Assembly (NCBI GenBank): GCA_021234535.1
Contig: SFZH01000008.1
Location: 20,065,358 to 20,129,357 of the forward strand
DNA length: 64,000 bases
Reading direction: 5' to 3'
Origin: Stichopus chloronotus
Taxonomy: Eukaryota; Echinodermata; Holothuroidea; Aspidochirotida; Stichopodidae
Below the pieces are notes generated by a model, which saw only the letters and a program-made list of their open reading frames with translations, searched no databases and was not told where the DNA came from. A program made the position numbers and the translations under genes. Position 1 is the stretch's first letter, and every line of letters begins with the position of its first letter. Positions 1 through 13,189 of this stretch are shown piece by piece.

Positions 1-884
1 CAGGGATCCATTGTGAAAAATATTTTATTATTCTAATAATTATTTTATTATTCTTCTGTAGGACTGAATAAACATCTCCTTTAGTGGATAAATACAACAT
101 CCATGAGTGGTTACGAAAAGCGTAAAATAGTTAAAACGCATAACATCCACGCATAACATTTTTTTGGTTCATACTTACCAACAGCTGAACTGCTTAGCAT
201 CACATTTTGGATAGATGTAATAGTCCAAAAGAAAATGTACCACTATACAACTTTTGCACTAATAAATGACAATTAATGTAAAAAGACAAAAAACAAAAAG
301 AAACCTTTCACTTTCAAACATAAGTAGCTCTTTAAAAAGTATTTAAGTCATTATTTATTACTTGAGTATTGTTGTGAATATAGTTGTTTTCAAGTTTAAA
401 TATTTTTCTCCTCTTCGCCTAGCACTTAAGAGCCAAGACAACAAATGAGTTGAAATAATGCCTAATTAGTATTTCCTCTTCACTTCGACGTGAATATGCT
501 TAGCGTGGATTGTCCGTGGTAGTTTTCTTTTCCTCGTTCCAACGGGAAATCTTGAATTGGATATAGTTATTTGAGGAGGTTCCTGCTCAATGGAGCATTT
601 ACTAATTAATTATAATCTCATGGCTCTATAGGGCCGAGTTGAGAAATAGTTGTCACTTGGCTAGTGGAGCTATATATTGTGCTCTGCACCCATAGGAAAA
701 CGATTGCCATTTAAACACTTGGAGTGGACACCTCAGGGTAGGGTGACCACCGGTACAGCCTGGTCCTGTTGGGTGGAATAAATTAAAATGTGTCCGTGCC
801 GACGCCTGTCCAAATTATGTTTCTTTCCAAAATACCTTAAAAAGTATACAAGCTATTAAGTTGGTAAGGTTGTGCATGATGCCA

Positions 885-1500
885 AAATGTCCAAGGGTAT
901 TGGCTGTATGGTAATTTGAGTAAAATTTAAGGATTTTTTAGAAAAAAATGGTATTTCCAGCACGAGAAGTCTTTGAGCATTTACTGCCAAGGACTTTCCT
1001 GAGAATGTGATATTCAAGGTACATGACTTTTACAGTAAAGAGGGGGAAATTTGCTGATTTATTAGAGAAAAGAGCCAATTTTGCCCCAAAATTCAAATTT
1101 CCAGCATATACTGAGAACTATTAGACGAATTAAATTGAATCTTTGTAAGGACTTACGAGAGAGCGCATTGTTCAACATAATATTACTGTAATGACTAGTC
1201 CAGTGAAATGTACTGATATTTGAGAAAACCAGCCAATTTTCCCCCAAAATTTGGATTTCCAGCACATCTTGAGAACTATTAGACCAATTCAATGACAATT
1301 TTGTGAGGACTTAAATAATGAGAGCATATTGTTCAACATAAGAGTGCTGTTATGCCAAATCCAGTAAAATTTGCTCTTTCTTAGAAAAAAAAAAAAGCCA
1401 ATTTTGTCCAAAATTTGATTTCCACCATATCTTGAGAGCTATCTGAGCATTATAAGCAAAAATCAATTTTGCAAGGCTCTACCTATGAATATGATAATGA
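885..1500. repeat. Imperfect ~160-bp tandem repeat, about three to four copies
   Basis: The string 'gccaatttt' followed by a C-rich tract recurs near 1076, 1232 and 1397. Each time it is followed by 'atttccagca' or similar, then 'cttgagaactatt' or similar, 'gaggactta' and 'ttgttcaacata'. A weaker copy lies before 1030. The spacing of 156-165 bp shows a decayed tandem array. Small open frames across it are only translations of the repeat. Confidence 0.75.
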
Positions 1501-2006
1501 CGATATTTAAAGTTTATTTGAAGCTTTTTATTTCATTTCAAAATGAGCGATACATATGATTTATCTCTTTTATAGTAAATTTGGTGAAATTTAATGAATT
1601 TTGAGTAAAAAAGAAATAGAACCGGCGTCGGGGTCAATATACACCACCTTTTAACGTGAGCAAAAACAATAACTTTAACAGAACTTACCCCTGTGGTTAA
1701 TAACATTCCTGCCAATAATGAGAACGTTACTTTTAAGTGAAACATTAATTTTAGCAGAACCAGGTTTTGCACAGGTAAATAGGGGACTAATGTGCAAATA
1801 ACCCATGGAGGGATGCTCTTATATCCTGACCCTAACTCTAACCACTAAGCCTAGCCCTTACCTTTGGAATAACCTAATGTGATAATTGTGCTATATAGCG
1901 TAATACACGCAGATACATTACAGCAGTTATTTCATCGATTCTTGAGCCTTGAGCTTAAGCGTGTTACCTTAGATATCAATATTACCATTTTATATGACTT
2001 TACAAT

Positions 2007-2295
2007 CGTGCTAAAGTGTTCAACAGACCCTCTTTCATGCCCGATTACACATGTATTACCTATGGACATGACACCTAATACCCCTTGCCAGGCAGCTCAA
2101 GAAAGCCCAGACATTGGATTGACACACCTGAATTACTTTACTAAAACGATGTTTAATTGACCATGTGGATTATCACAGCATGAGGTGATAAAACTGACCT
2201 AAGGCGACGAAAATTTGCAACAAGTTGAACCTCAGTAGAACAAAAGAAGAGTGAGGTTGAAGTGAATCCCATTTTAATGTACGAGTAACGGCATG
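2007..2295 (+). repeat. Dispersed repeat, arm A of a ~290-bp inverted pair (partner at 49541-49830)
   Basis: This segment matches the reverse complement of 49541-49830 almost throughout. Shared stretches include 'cgtgctaaa.tgttcaacag', 'catgcccgattacacatgta' and the CCTCACTCTTCTTTTGTTCT tract read on the other strand. Differences are scattered substitutions and small indels, as expected for two old copies of an interspersed family. The small open frame here (1879-2160) lies largely in the repeat and is not called as a gene. Confidence 0.85.
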
Positions 2296-4551
2296 ATGTT
2301 CAGTTTTGCAGCTTAACACCGTTCTATTTTTTGAAAATATTATACCCCACGGAAGGCATGTTATATTTCCCCATACGTAGCCATATCGACAGCAGCCATT
2401 CTGTTACTCCTCTAGGTCTCTGTGAGATGCGATTGCAGTAAACTACTACAAATCCCATCTGCAGGCCCTGTATTTAAGACTTTCGTTGAAATCAAAGCAT
2501 GATGACGATGAAATACGCAACTCCGTGGATTGCGGTCTTGTTTCATTGTGGTTAGAATGAATGCCACAGCACTGGAGGGCACAGATAAGATGATACTTTT
2601 GACATATGACCATAAGCCACACCACCTTTGATGTTATGAGGTATTCATGTAGAAATTTGTAGAAGGGACACCGCATGGCCCATCACGAAGTTCATTCTAA
2701 TGTTGAGAAGTCACATCTTTTGTGCTAATACCTAGTGATTAATGCAATGGATTACTAAAGTATGTCCTAATGTTCTGAGTTCACTTGACGTAGTAATATA
2801 GCAAGCTTCTAATTTCGCTGCCACAGGGCACTGAAATGCACTAGTAGTTAATCAAAGATATTCTACCTTCATTTTTCGTTTTATTGGACTTTATTAAAAG
2901 TCGTAAACAAGATAGATACAATTGTTGAATAAATAAAAGACAATTACATCTTCTACACCATTTGCACATTACAGCTGTGAGCAGAAACAAGCAGGTCGGA
3001 TTTTGACAATAGATATCAGATGTAATTTAACGTTTATATTTTGCAATTAATATATTCAAAAACCGACATTATTAGCTATCTTACAAGCTCAATTTACTTA
3101 CAAAATAGACAAATGTTCAAACTTGGTGATTGAGTGGGTGAGTGGTTACGTAACTTGTTAAAACACATTATCATTTAAGACTATTAAACTTGTTATATCC
3201 ATGCCCAACAGTTTTCGCTTCACACCTATCAACTGTTTAAAAATGTGCCTTACTATACCTTAATCTGTTACTCTTACCATCTATTAATTTTTGAGTCACA
3301 AAGTTAAACCCTAAAAAAAATTAACAATTGTATGTAGTGGACAATAGTAGATAGAATAAATACAAACAATGAACCCTTGTAAGAACTCAACAATCAGTAC
3401 CGACTCCCCATTCTGTGTAAAACTTATTGTTTCCTTTTTGATTTCAAGGAAAGTGAATATCATGAAGAACAATAATTCGCGTGAAGAATCCTTTTCACAT
3501 AAAATACAATCTCGTCCACTCACTAGATAGAGACTTTTTCTTGGGACACAATTTATATCAACATCAATGACTCATATGTGGGTCTAGTAGACCACTGGGT
3601 GATCGAATGGGCTTGTTTGGGACGAGCCAGTCTAGAGAAAGGAGAATATAACGGGAGGCGATATCCGACGTCTTTTTCAGAATTAGTTTCATATCCAATT
3701 GAGGGTTGAGAAAAATGCTTACCATATGACTCTAAACAACAACCACATAATAGAGTTTTTAGAAAGTCCTTGTCCAAGTGCAAAGTCTCCAGCTGCTATA
3801 CTGTATGACCCAGTTTACTTTAAACATACGTAGACACAATGAGCAGTGTCTTATCCCCCATTTTATTAATTGAGTAGTGTAAATATTTGTTTATCTTCGA
3901 ATTACATCATTGCCCTCCTCTTTGCCCGACAAGTGCCACAAAAACCAATCCTCATCCCTAGGTCATTCATTTACAGACGAAATTAATAATAGATACTCGT
4001 AAAGTGGCAGATATTGTGTCCTGTACACTCAGAGAATTATTTATCTAAATACTCGTATAGTGGCAGATATTGTGTCCTATAGTGATTCTTGTGTGTCACA
4101 TTGAACCCATTACACTGGCCCCGAGAACAGGATTACGCGACAAAGTTACGACATAAATTCAAGAATAGTTCGTATCGTTCAACTCTCTCATCATATATTA
4201 TGCAATTTGCATGTTTATACATATAGGGAGCACTATTTTAGTAAAACTTATGAAAGGATCAATCTACACCCTAACCGGTGATATATGGGTTCCTACACAA
4301 AATATTATTATCTGATATGATGGAAACTTTAAAATCAGATTGAAAAGTATACGTTAGTGCACTGTTAACAATGCTATATAGAAAATATTTACTCACGCCA
4401 GAGGATTTAGTTTCCTCGTTGGTGGAAAATTCCTTTACAGATGCCTGACTTTTTTGTTAACGTTTTAACACCCCAGTTGCGGATGCATTTTTATGTAACC
4501 TACGTGCAGTGCTGGTACTGATATGCAATACAAGATATTATCTCACCGAAT
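2296..4551. other. No gene seen; one short direct repeat
   Basis: Only short, low-complexity open frames are present. The single clear structure is a ~30-bp direct repeat at 3993-4022 and 4049-4079 (core 'gtggcagatattgtgtcct'), period about 56 bp. Confidence 0.5.
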
Positions 4552-4600
4552 TATAAAACAACTAGGCCGACATATAACAACAAAGAACTGTTCAGTTTGA
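4552..4600 (+). promoter_or_regulatory. Possible core promoter (TATAAAA plus TCAGTT initiator-like)
   Basis: TATAAAA at 4552-4558 is followed about 40 bp later by TCAGTTT (4592-4598), which matches an animal initiator consensus, and then by the ATG at 4618. The spacing is longer than the usual ~30 bp, so one of the two elements may be coincidental. It sits just upstream of an ATG that opens a good signal peptide. Confidence 0.4.
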
Positions 4601-4617
4601 TAGTCGCTCCTCTAATC

Positions 4618-7149
4618 ATGAAGCTCTTTGTGATGATTTTACTTGTGTTTTTATTACTGACTAACGGTGCAAGCAGTCTCAAGATAAAACAGAGGTATGT
4701 TACAACAAAGCTACATAGTACAAACACTGTATACCAAAAGTAATCCTAAGCAATAAATTACACTGCAATAAGCAAACTTTGGACTAGAAATGTGGTAATA
4801 GCATTGTAATCACGGCTTGGAAAAAATATGGTTTTGGACCTTTAGCAGTAGATTAATATCTCTTACATATATATATTTGCTCGACCGTAGCTTGTGTTAT
4901 CCTTCGACGATAATTCCCAGTTACCCAAGCCTGAGCGGAGTATTATGTAAATCCTACTTGAAAAGTATTAAAGCTGGAATATGAGCTAAAAATTGTTCCG
5001 TGAAGGTCAAATTCCGTGCAATATATCATAGCCACTACAAAATAACATTGCTTGAGGCTTTTTTTTGCAGAGATGAACATTTATAGCTATTCCTAATTGG
5101 TCTGTTTGATTTCAAGTAACCGCGACTGACTGCTATGCTTTCTTCGAAAGTCTGAATTTTGTAGAGCCAGTAAAAATGTTGAGACAATTTTCATATTCAA
5201 ATATCTGAGAGATGAAGGCATAGTTGTCTTTCGGGTTTTGTGACGGTGTTCTTTCCCTCTACTTTCGTCTCCTTGAAAAACTCACAAAGAACAAAGGTAG
5301 TGGAACAGTACAACCATATTCCAGCTTTAAATTATTAAACTTATTATTTCCTATGATGGTTTGGCAGATATTTTTCTTTAAAACCCAACCTTGTGGCACT
5401 TTTCTGCCGTAGGACAAGACGTGCTAAATAGGCGCTTACAAGTTTTGCGGCTTTTTTTCCTGAAAAGCAGTGCTTTGCAGTATGCCCAAAATCCTGCTTT
5501 TGCATGGAGGAATGAGGGATCCTCAGAAGACTTAAAATCAAACAGAATTATCAGATAAGTTAAACTTAATTGCAATAATTAAATCAATGGTATCTTGTAC
5601 TTCTATCGTTATGGCTCGATTAATATTAGCATGTTAGTTTCTTCATATTTCCATCAGACAAATCCTAAAATCCCTGTTTCCCTGATAATTTACAGGGGGA
5701 CAGCTGCTCTGTTTTACTATGAAATGTCGAATTAAATGTTAAATACAGCACAATTGGGGGGGGGGGGGGGAAGTTACATTTAGTAAATGTTTAAATATAG
5801 TATTGCAAACAGTCCAAACAACAATGTCGTACCTGAATTTAAAACTGAACGCGATAGTTTGTTAACCACTACTGTGGCAACTAATATACTTTGCAGATCA
5901 CAATTGAGGGCACTACTACAGATACGTATGCAATTCTACTACACCCTCTCAATAGGCATGTAAGTCACAAAAACATGCGGAGAAACAAGCAATTAGTTTC
6001 TGTGACTTAGGAAATGACCTTGCACTGATATGATGTACTTCCTAGTTTAACGCGATACTTAAGTAACGGTTAATGGTGAGAAATAGCGAAAGTACGGTAA
6101 TTGTGCTTTAACTTCTAGAAGTTGCCCTTCTGAAATTGACATTGAAACTACTTTGTATGTAAAGACTGCCGGGCTAGGTATCCATAGAGCATGCCATTCC
6201 CTGAGATTAGCTGTGGTCAATGAGAAAATGAGCATGTAACGTCTAACGTTTAAGAAGGACAATTTCATGATGATGAAGTTTGGCTCTAATTTAATGGAAA
6301 GTCTATGACGTGTTGTAAAAGAGAATACCTTGACTTTTGTATGGGATTTTACTTTTTTTTTTTACTTTTAAGCATAAATACCACAATGTTTGAAGCACGG
6401 ACGACACAATTCTTGAATCTGAAGTTGACTTGCATCTGGGCCACCTTTGAAATATTCGAGCAAACTTGTAGCAATTCTAGATCGTTGAAGTTGACAAAGT
6501 ATATTTATTGACACCAGTAGGAGATACTTTAAAAGTTTGATAAAATTCAATTTCCATCTAAATTTGATGACATCCCGCCCTAATTAAAAGGAAATCTGTG
6601 ACGGAAAGGTTTCAAATTCAAAGACTTTACCGTGTATCAGTGAACACGCATCGAGAAAACGATAGCCAGAAAAGAAAATACGTTCAGGAAGCAAGTGATT
6701 TTTGATGATTAAGAATACTTACACTTTGTATACAAATTTGGACTTAAATGTTAAGGATGCTTTATTTAGTGTTACATGTCAGGATGTTTTCGGTGATGTT
6801 GAGTCGGATGCGCGTCATTTGGAGCGTTTATATAACATAAAGATTTTTTTTCGTTTTCTTTTACAAAAGAATATCAATGTATCCAGATACGCAGGAAGAG
6901 GAGGGGCCGGTCGGTCCAGAGTATCCGCGTTGGATTATAGAAGAAAGAAATGTCAAGGAGAAGAAATGGCATCATCGTTTGTATAAGGAGGAGAGAGATG
7001 CCGATGTAGGATATCCAGGATGGGAAACGAATGAAAGGAAACTTGATCCAGAGTCTCCACATTCAAAGAAGGAGGAAAGAAATATCCCTCGAGGACATCC
7101 AGGTTATAAAATGGAAACGAGGAATTTCGATTCTAGGTATTCAAGTTGA
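4618..7149 (+). CDS. Secreted 14-residue-repeat protein, two exons, function unknown
   Basis: Exon 1 is 4618-4694 and exon 2 is 6870-7149. The donor is AG|gtatgt and the acceptor ttttacaaaag|A; both are phase 2, giving 118 residues. Exon 1 encodes a signal peptide (MKLFVMILLVFLLLTNGASS). Exon 2 is a tandem array with a 14-residue (42-nt) period. Units carry Tyr/His-Pro at positions 4-5 and (E)-E/T-R-N/D/K near the end: GPEYPRWIIEERNV, DVGYPGWETNERKL, DPESPHSKKEERNI, PRGHPGYKMETRNF. One unit is two residues longer. The product is highly charged, with no cysteine and no known domain. The TGA at 7147 falls inside a repeat unit, and the same period continues beyond it in frame. I do not recognise the family; a disordered matrix protein or a peptide precursor are both possible. 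Splicing is inferred. Confidence 0.6.
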
Positions 7150-7319
7150 AAGATGAAGAAGAGGAATGTCAATCTATGGTATCTACTTCCACAGAAAGAC
7201 CGCACCAAGTTTACAACGTCGTCAGTACATGTGTATGTGGAGACAATTCTCGTCGGCAAAAGGATTCCCGACGTCAGAGATAACGTATATCCAAATTATT
7301 CTCATTTGAATACTCGGTA
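7150..7319 (+). other. In-frame continuation of the 14-residue repeat beyond the TGA
   Basis: After the TGA the same frame stays open for 56 codons to a TAA at 7317-7319. It keeps the 14-codon period at first: the interrupted unit ends KMKKRNV and the next reads NLWYLLPQKDRTKF, with Tyr at position 4 and a basic end. Later units decay. This could be a 3' UTR formed by a nonsense mutation, a readthrough extension, or a sequencing error at the stop. Confidence 0.5.
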
Positions 7320-10300
7320 ATTGCCCCTCTGCCAGCTTCATCTGGGACAGTTGCTCCAAAACAACTCGTCAATTCCCAATAACGACAATTGCCCATCAAG
7401 CAGCTCCCCAAAAGCCAATTGTCTCCCAGGACAACTTTCACTCAAGGTAAATGCCCACAGATCTCACTTGTCCGATTGGAAAATACTTCCAAATACTCAA
7501 ATTTCTAACGCCCTCAAACTCCCTAGCGGTTAGTGATCTTTTCTTTTACTATGCTCTTGTATTTTCATTGTTTTATGAGACGTCCTTTTTAATTAGTATA
7601 TTTTGAATTTCTTTATCAGTTAGGTGTAGAGAACAGGAGATGGATCCCTATTGAAACGTCACCAGCTCCCCGAAAAAAAAAATATTCCTAAATAGTTGAA
7701 AGTCACTGAGCGAAAGCTTGTTTCTTTCTGTCAAATTGTCCGTGTAATATTTTATTTCGAAAATCTCTCACAAATCGGGGAGAAACATATCCGCTGTCTT
7801 ATTTTTTTACAAGCAGGTTTAAGGGGGAGGGGTGTTTGGGTCTATAAATTTACAATTTTTTACGGGTCATCTAAAGACTAATACGTTTTTTTTTCTTTTA
7901 CTGGGAGAGTAAAAATGTTTTGAGAAACGCTTCAATCTCTAATCTTCGTTTTCCATTGGCTTCCCATCAGCAGACCCAAAAGATTATGATGTTTTATTGT
8001 GTGCTATGTCTTGCTATAGGGGGTACCCAATTTGAAGTTCCATTTAAGTCGGTAAACTTTTCAGATTTTTTTTTTCAGATGAGCCCCTAAACTATCGTGT
8101 GTGATTTCATGCAAAAGAATAAATGGCTTTTGAAGGAAGCCCGACTGTTGAATGTAAAAATAGTTGTTTGTTTAGACTTTAACCGTCGCGTTCATCATTG
8201 GATAATTTTTAATGAGTCACATTAAATCTTAATTTTTTTTTTCACTGGCAGTCCACAGTTCAGATTTGGACAAAGGCGTAGGAACCCGACGCGGGGGGGG
8301 GGGGGCTTCGGCCCACAGTACCGCGGATGGGGGAATTTCCTTCCCTAACTATTTTCCCACGTGCGACTGTAATTTTCTAACTTTAAGAAAGATGCCAAAA
8401 AGCTGATAAGATTTGATTTATTATTATAATAAATTCCTTCAGCTTTGTGATCGTTTGCTATTTGCGAAGGATAGATTTGCTTTTCATCCACGGGCCCCCC
8501 ACTCCACCCCCGCTCAAAATCATGTTGCTATGAGACTGGATTTGGAACCTGGAAAGGAAACAACAGTATTTTGTCAAATTTAATTCCGTAGAAGAATAGG
8601 CAATATTTAAGATATTCTCGCAAAGGCCATAATAATATGGAACTCTTTGTCAACAACGTTCAAGTTGCTCCGGTTTTTGTGTATAGATACCGATCGTTTG
8701 AAACCCGGCCAATATATTTGAATACGCCGACGGAGCCTATGACGTAGACGTCTCGCAAAAGCAAGGCACAACAAGACTATTGTGAGCCTTTTCATCATCA
8801 TAATTTTGATATTATTCATGAGGCTATCTCGAACGTTATTTATTAAAAATGGGTGAATATTTCAATATCTGTGGACCAAAAGGATGTTACTTTTATAGGA
8901 AAATGGCTTGTATGCTCATTGGTGAATATTCTCCGTTTCTGACATGTAGTTTGGGAACGTCTAGAATATTCTTTTAACTGAACTGATCATTCTCATAATC
9001 TCATCTAAACATTATTTGCAGCATTTCTTATGTAGTTCGGATTTGGCCACGATTCGGTCATTTATTTCGTCTGTTACATAAGAATTAAATTTGCATGCAA
9101 AAAGTAAATATTGGGAGGTCATCACTGGAAAGTGCGAGGGGTAAACATGCAAAAATATATTAGCATGTAAATTATTACCATTGTAATACAGTGCATACAT
9201 TGTAGAATGCAGCTTTCTCTTTAAGAGGTGTTTTTTTTTTTGTTTTATGCTGGTAAAGTCACTGTTATGACAATAAGCGATCTGCTGTTACTCTTTCAGC
9301 GTTTACAACACAAATTACATTTGCAAGTCTCCCGTTCTCATTATCATCCTTATAACTGCACATGCATGATTCTTTCTGTTCCACAATTTTGATGCAATAC
9401 ACACTGGAAAATATTTCATTTGTGTACGGTGCTTATGGCAAATGGCAACTTTATCCAATATATAACCTGTAACCTGTTTCATTGTATGCTTTCGCGTTTC
9501 ATTAGGAAATAGAAATCAGTCTATGTTCTTAATATTTAGTTCAATTGATTGGACATCAAACAAAGAACGCTGACATAGAATTTACGGTGTTCCTGCAAAT
9601 TTAAGTTTGCAACATTTCCGTTTATAAGCCTCTAATCAACTGTGATGGTTTTGCTGAAGTAGTATCATGATATCAAATTAAGAAGGGACTTTTAGCAAAG
9701 GCTGCCCTAAAAAAAAACTCATTGTCAGTTCTACTTCCGTTTTTTACCATGCTGGATCAAATCTGCTGGCATTTTTCTAATAGAATGGATACGTTGGACT
9801 CTAATGTAGTACATGCATCCATTTATAGAATTATCCAAAATACTTATCTACGTTCATTCTTTATCAAAGGTACAATGAAGTACTCATATTGTGCAATTTA
9901 CATTTATTTTGAGTCATGCTCTATATTTTTCAAGTTATGAAAATAACCATGTCTCTGGAAGATTCTACGAATTTCCTTCCCCACCAAATTCAATATCAAT
10001 TTAAAAAATATAAGCTTAACCTTGATGCGCAAACTGATCTTCGTGAAAGGGACGGTGGTTCGCAACTTTTCTAGAATTCCTGTAAATAAGAGTAGAGAGG
10101 TCCTTCGAATAAATTTCATGACGATGTTAATGTGTCATGTCAAATGGTTACTTTTCAAGTGTTTCAAGCTGTTTTGCAAAAAACTGACGAAATAATGTAG
10201 CCATGCTTTTACGTATACACTTAACGTTGTCGCAGTTACATGGTCTACTTCGTGAAGCTAGATTCTTATAGAACAGTATTGTAAAATTATCATACCTTTT

Positions 10301-12335
10301 TTTTCAGAATTCAGACAAACTTTACTTTAATGGTGAAGAGCAATCACAACAACTAACATTGCCATCTTTTTTGCTACCTTTTGTGTTTAAAGTAATTTCG
10401 TAAAATGATTGCACTATTCGAAGGCCTGTTTTACAGATTTGATCTAGAGCATATGAGTTTGTCCTACTCATTCACTTATGCAAGTTACAACTTGAAGTTA
10501 CTACAGATATTTGTAATTGGATTCATGCTTGTAGGTGTGGACACCTTGTCAAGGGATCAGTGGCTAAGAATCACAGATCTTTGGCTCTTTTGTGTGTCCG
10601 TGAGGCTGGGCCCCCAAAATGTATAATTTGAGTCCCTTGAGAGCCTTTCAGACACCCACTAAAAATATAGGAGGGTCCGGAAGTTCATAACCCTTGGACC
10701 AAGCCGGGTCCTAATGTAGGCTCTTCAACCACACATCATAGCACGGGAACCATTAGTAATACCGGCACTCTATTTGAGATAATACAACCCTGGTAGTATA
10801 TGAGTGCAAAATGCAACGAAAAACGCGGTAAGTTAAAGCAGTATGTTTTTTGTCATATCCAGAATTCTTTAAGCCATACTTGCTATAAGTTAAATGCATT
10901 TTCACGGAAAAATAATTTATTCACTGGGAAACATGTGTTTTGGGTACTTTTTATCAATTACTCAAAAATAAGAAAGTGGCAGCCGAATGAGTTTGGCGGG
11001 GTTATTTTTCCTTAAAAATATCATCCGAAAATACAAAGTATTGCGAACGATTCTTCGTAGGTGTACTTACATTTTAAAGAAAGTGGCGGTAATTCGATCA
11101 TGTACCTTCATAATCGTTAAAGGCCCAGTTCAAATATTTTGACTATTTTCTTTGGAAACTTCACACCTTACATTGTGAATTAGTGCATGCTTTTCATATT
11201 GCTTTTAGCTTCACACCGTTGATATTACTGTTCAAAGACTATTTTGCCCCTGTCGCTATTTAAATTACTCAAACATTAAGTTATATGCATCATAATTTCC
11301 GTGTAAGGCTATTCGGATAAGCAATTTCCCTTTATTGTTTCTTAATTGGAAGGTACGTGACCAGGCTCTCACGAAGTTGCCGAAAACTGGTGGGTTATCG
11401 GATGATAAGACCCGACAAAAGTACTCTTAACACCCAGTAAAGGGTACTTATGTGTATAAAATAGTAACTTCATACTAGGTCAGTTCGTGACGATCTTGAT
11501 TATCCCTGAGAGAACAACTGCATTAAAATCGTGTTTATGTTGTATAAAACTTTAAAGGCATCGTAAAATGCAAAGGTATTGTTCATTGTAAAGGGCAGTA
11601 GCTATGATTACTAAGCAAACTTGTTTTCTGTATCGCCGATAATCGTAACCTTTGTAATCAACCGGCGGTGTTTGTGTCTTTGTATGCGTATTCGTGAAAC
11701 CTAGTTTGTCAACATGATATCTCAAATAGAGAAGTTTGAGCAGATCTAATGAAATTAGTATTAGCATATTTTGTACGTAGTGTAAAAGAAAGTGGTAGAC
11801 TCTCCAGAACTCAGTGACGTGACCAAAGTGATGATATATCTGGGTAAACGGTATAAAGGATATGTTGTGTAAGAAAAAATCTCTAGTATAAGGGTAAACT
11901 GCTCCATAGATTGAGGCAAAGAAATTCTTTGTTTGTAGGGGTGTCTGGATGAAATTAGGACCTTAAAGTAATCTGCTTATAGATTGGTTCATGATAAGTC
12001 TCAAAATAGTATCAATTTGCTTTTTAAGAAAAGAGCATTTTCTCTTAACTTCCTCCATGGGGCAGAGTGACTGCAATCAATGTAATGCTAATTTCACAAT
12101 GCTCCTGAGAAACCAGTGAAACGTCTTTTCACTGGTTAAAATACCCATTTTAAGAAAGAGTGGAAAGAAGTGATAAAGGGATAATCTTCCATTTCTTTTG
12201 AAATAATCACTGTTTTTGCTGATTGTTGCCATTCCATGGAGATTGATGCTCAAGAATAGAGGATTCAAATTCGCTATCCTTGGTGAACTAATCAAATGGT
12301 GTACAGAATGTAAACTTCATTAACACATGGAGGAA
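7320..12335. other. No gene seen; low-complexity and repeat-like DNA
   Basis: 7320-7520 contains several imperfect copies of a 'caattgccc'-like word, suggesting a degraded short tandem repeat. A G homopolymer lies near 8293-8306 and poly-T/poly-A runs are scattered. Open frames are short, lack domain character and have no convincing splice partners. Confidence 0.5.
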
Positions 12336-12344
12336 GAAAAATTA

Positions 12345-12630
12345 ACTTCGGTCTACGAGACTTACGTCTCCAAGACTTCTGTTTTATTGAGACCTTTCCT
12401 ATCAAATGATGATTACATGAAATATAGAAACGGTTAAAGAAATAAAAACTCATGAATATTTATCGCCAACTGCTTCTCCTATCAAAACAAATGTTTTATT
12501 TTAAAGATAGATGAATTCGGTCTCAATAAAAACAGAAGCCTCGGAGACTTACGTCTCCGAGGCTTCTGTTTTTATTGAGAACCTTTCCTATCAAATGATT
12601 ATTAAAAGAAATATAGAAACGGTTTGATCG
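12345..12630. repeat. Tandem pair of a hairpin-bearing repeat with a perfect 28-bp-arm foldback
   Basis: 12521-12548 and 12553-12580 are perfect reverse complements (28 bp each) separated by the 4-nt loop TTAC. The right half, followed by 'cctttcctatcaaatgat' and 'aaatatagaaacggtt', is a diverged copy of 12350-12437, where 'gagacttacgtctcc' also forms a smaller stem. So the repeat was duplicated with a ~190-bp offset, and the second copy carries a longer foldback. Confidence 0.85.
12438..12491 (+). repeat. ~55-bp direct repeat, left copy (partner at 14521-14576)
   Basis: The string beginning 'aagaaataaaaac' and ending 'cttctcctatcaaaacaaa' recurs at 14521-14576 with about two differences. 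The two copies bracket a 2-kb segment that contains the LINE fragment. Confidence 0.85.
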
Positions 12631-13189
12631 TATAATGGGAAACTTTTCATTTCAAAAACACAAGTTGCAGCCATGAAAAAACTCCTTCGTTTATGGGGGT
12701 GGGGTTTAGTGTCTTGATCATGTAAACTTAGAAAACGTTTGTAAAAGTGTCTATACTTCCTATATTCACGTTTTCAAATATTTTGTGTAAGCACTTGCAT
12801 GCAATAACATCTTGTGCTCTGATTTGTAAACTCATGGAAGGTCATAATTACAAAACAAATGGTAAATAAGAGAACAGAAATGTGACTTCTTGCAACTTAA
12901 CTGAAGACCTCATGGTCAGGGTATGGTAACTTGGAAGTGACATAAAAAGTCAACTCAATCCAGCAATATCGTGAGTTCTGGTGATTGGAATTCCTACCAG
13001 TAGTGGACAGTTAAAGATGGATTTACAAATTACTTCATTTAGAGATATGTGTGTTAGAATATGTTCAAAACTTTGCAACAACTAAGGAGTTGGGTGGTTG
13101 AATTAGGCGACCTGAACAACACACCATACTCTAAAGCTAACGAGAATGACTCTAACGTCTTTCCTATAGTGACTGTGCAGCATGGTCGT

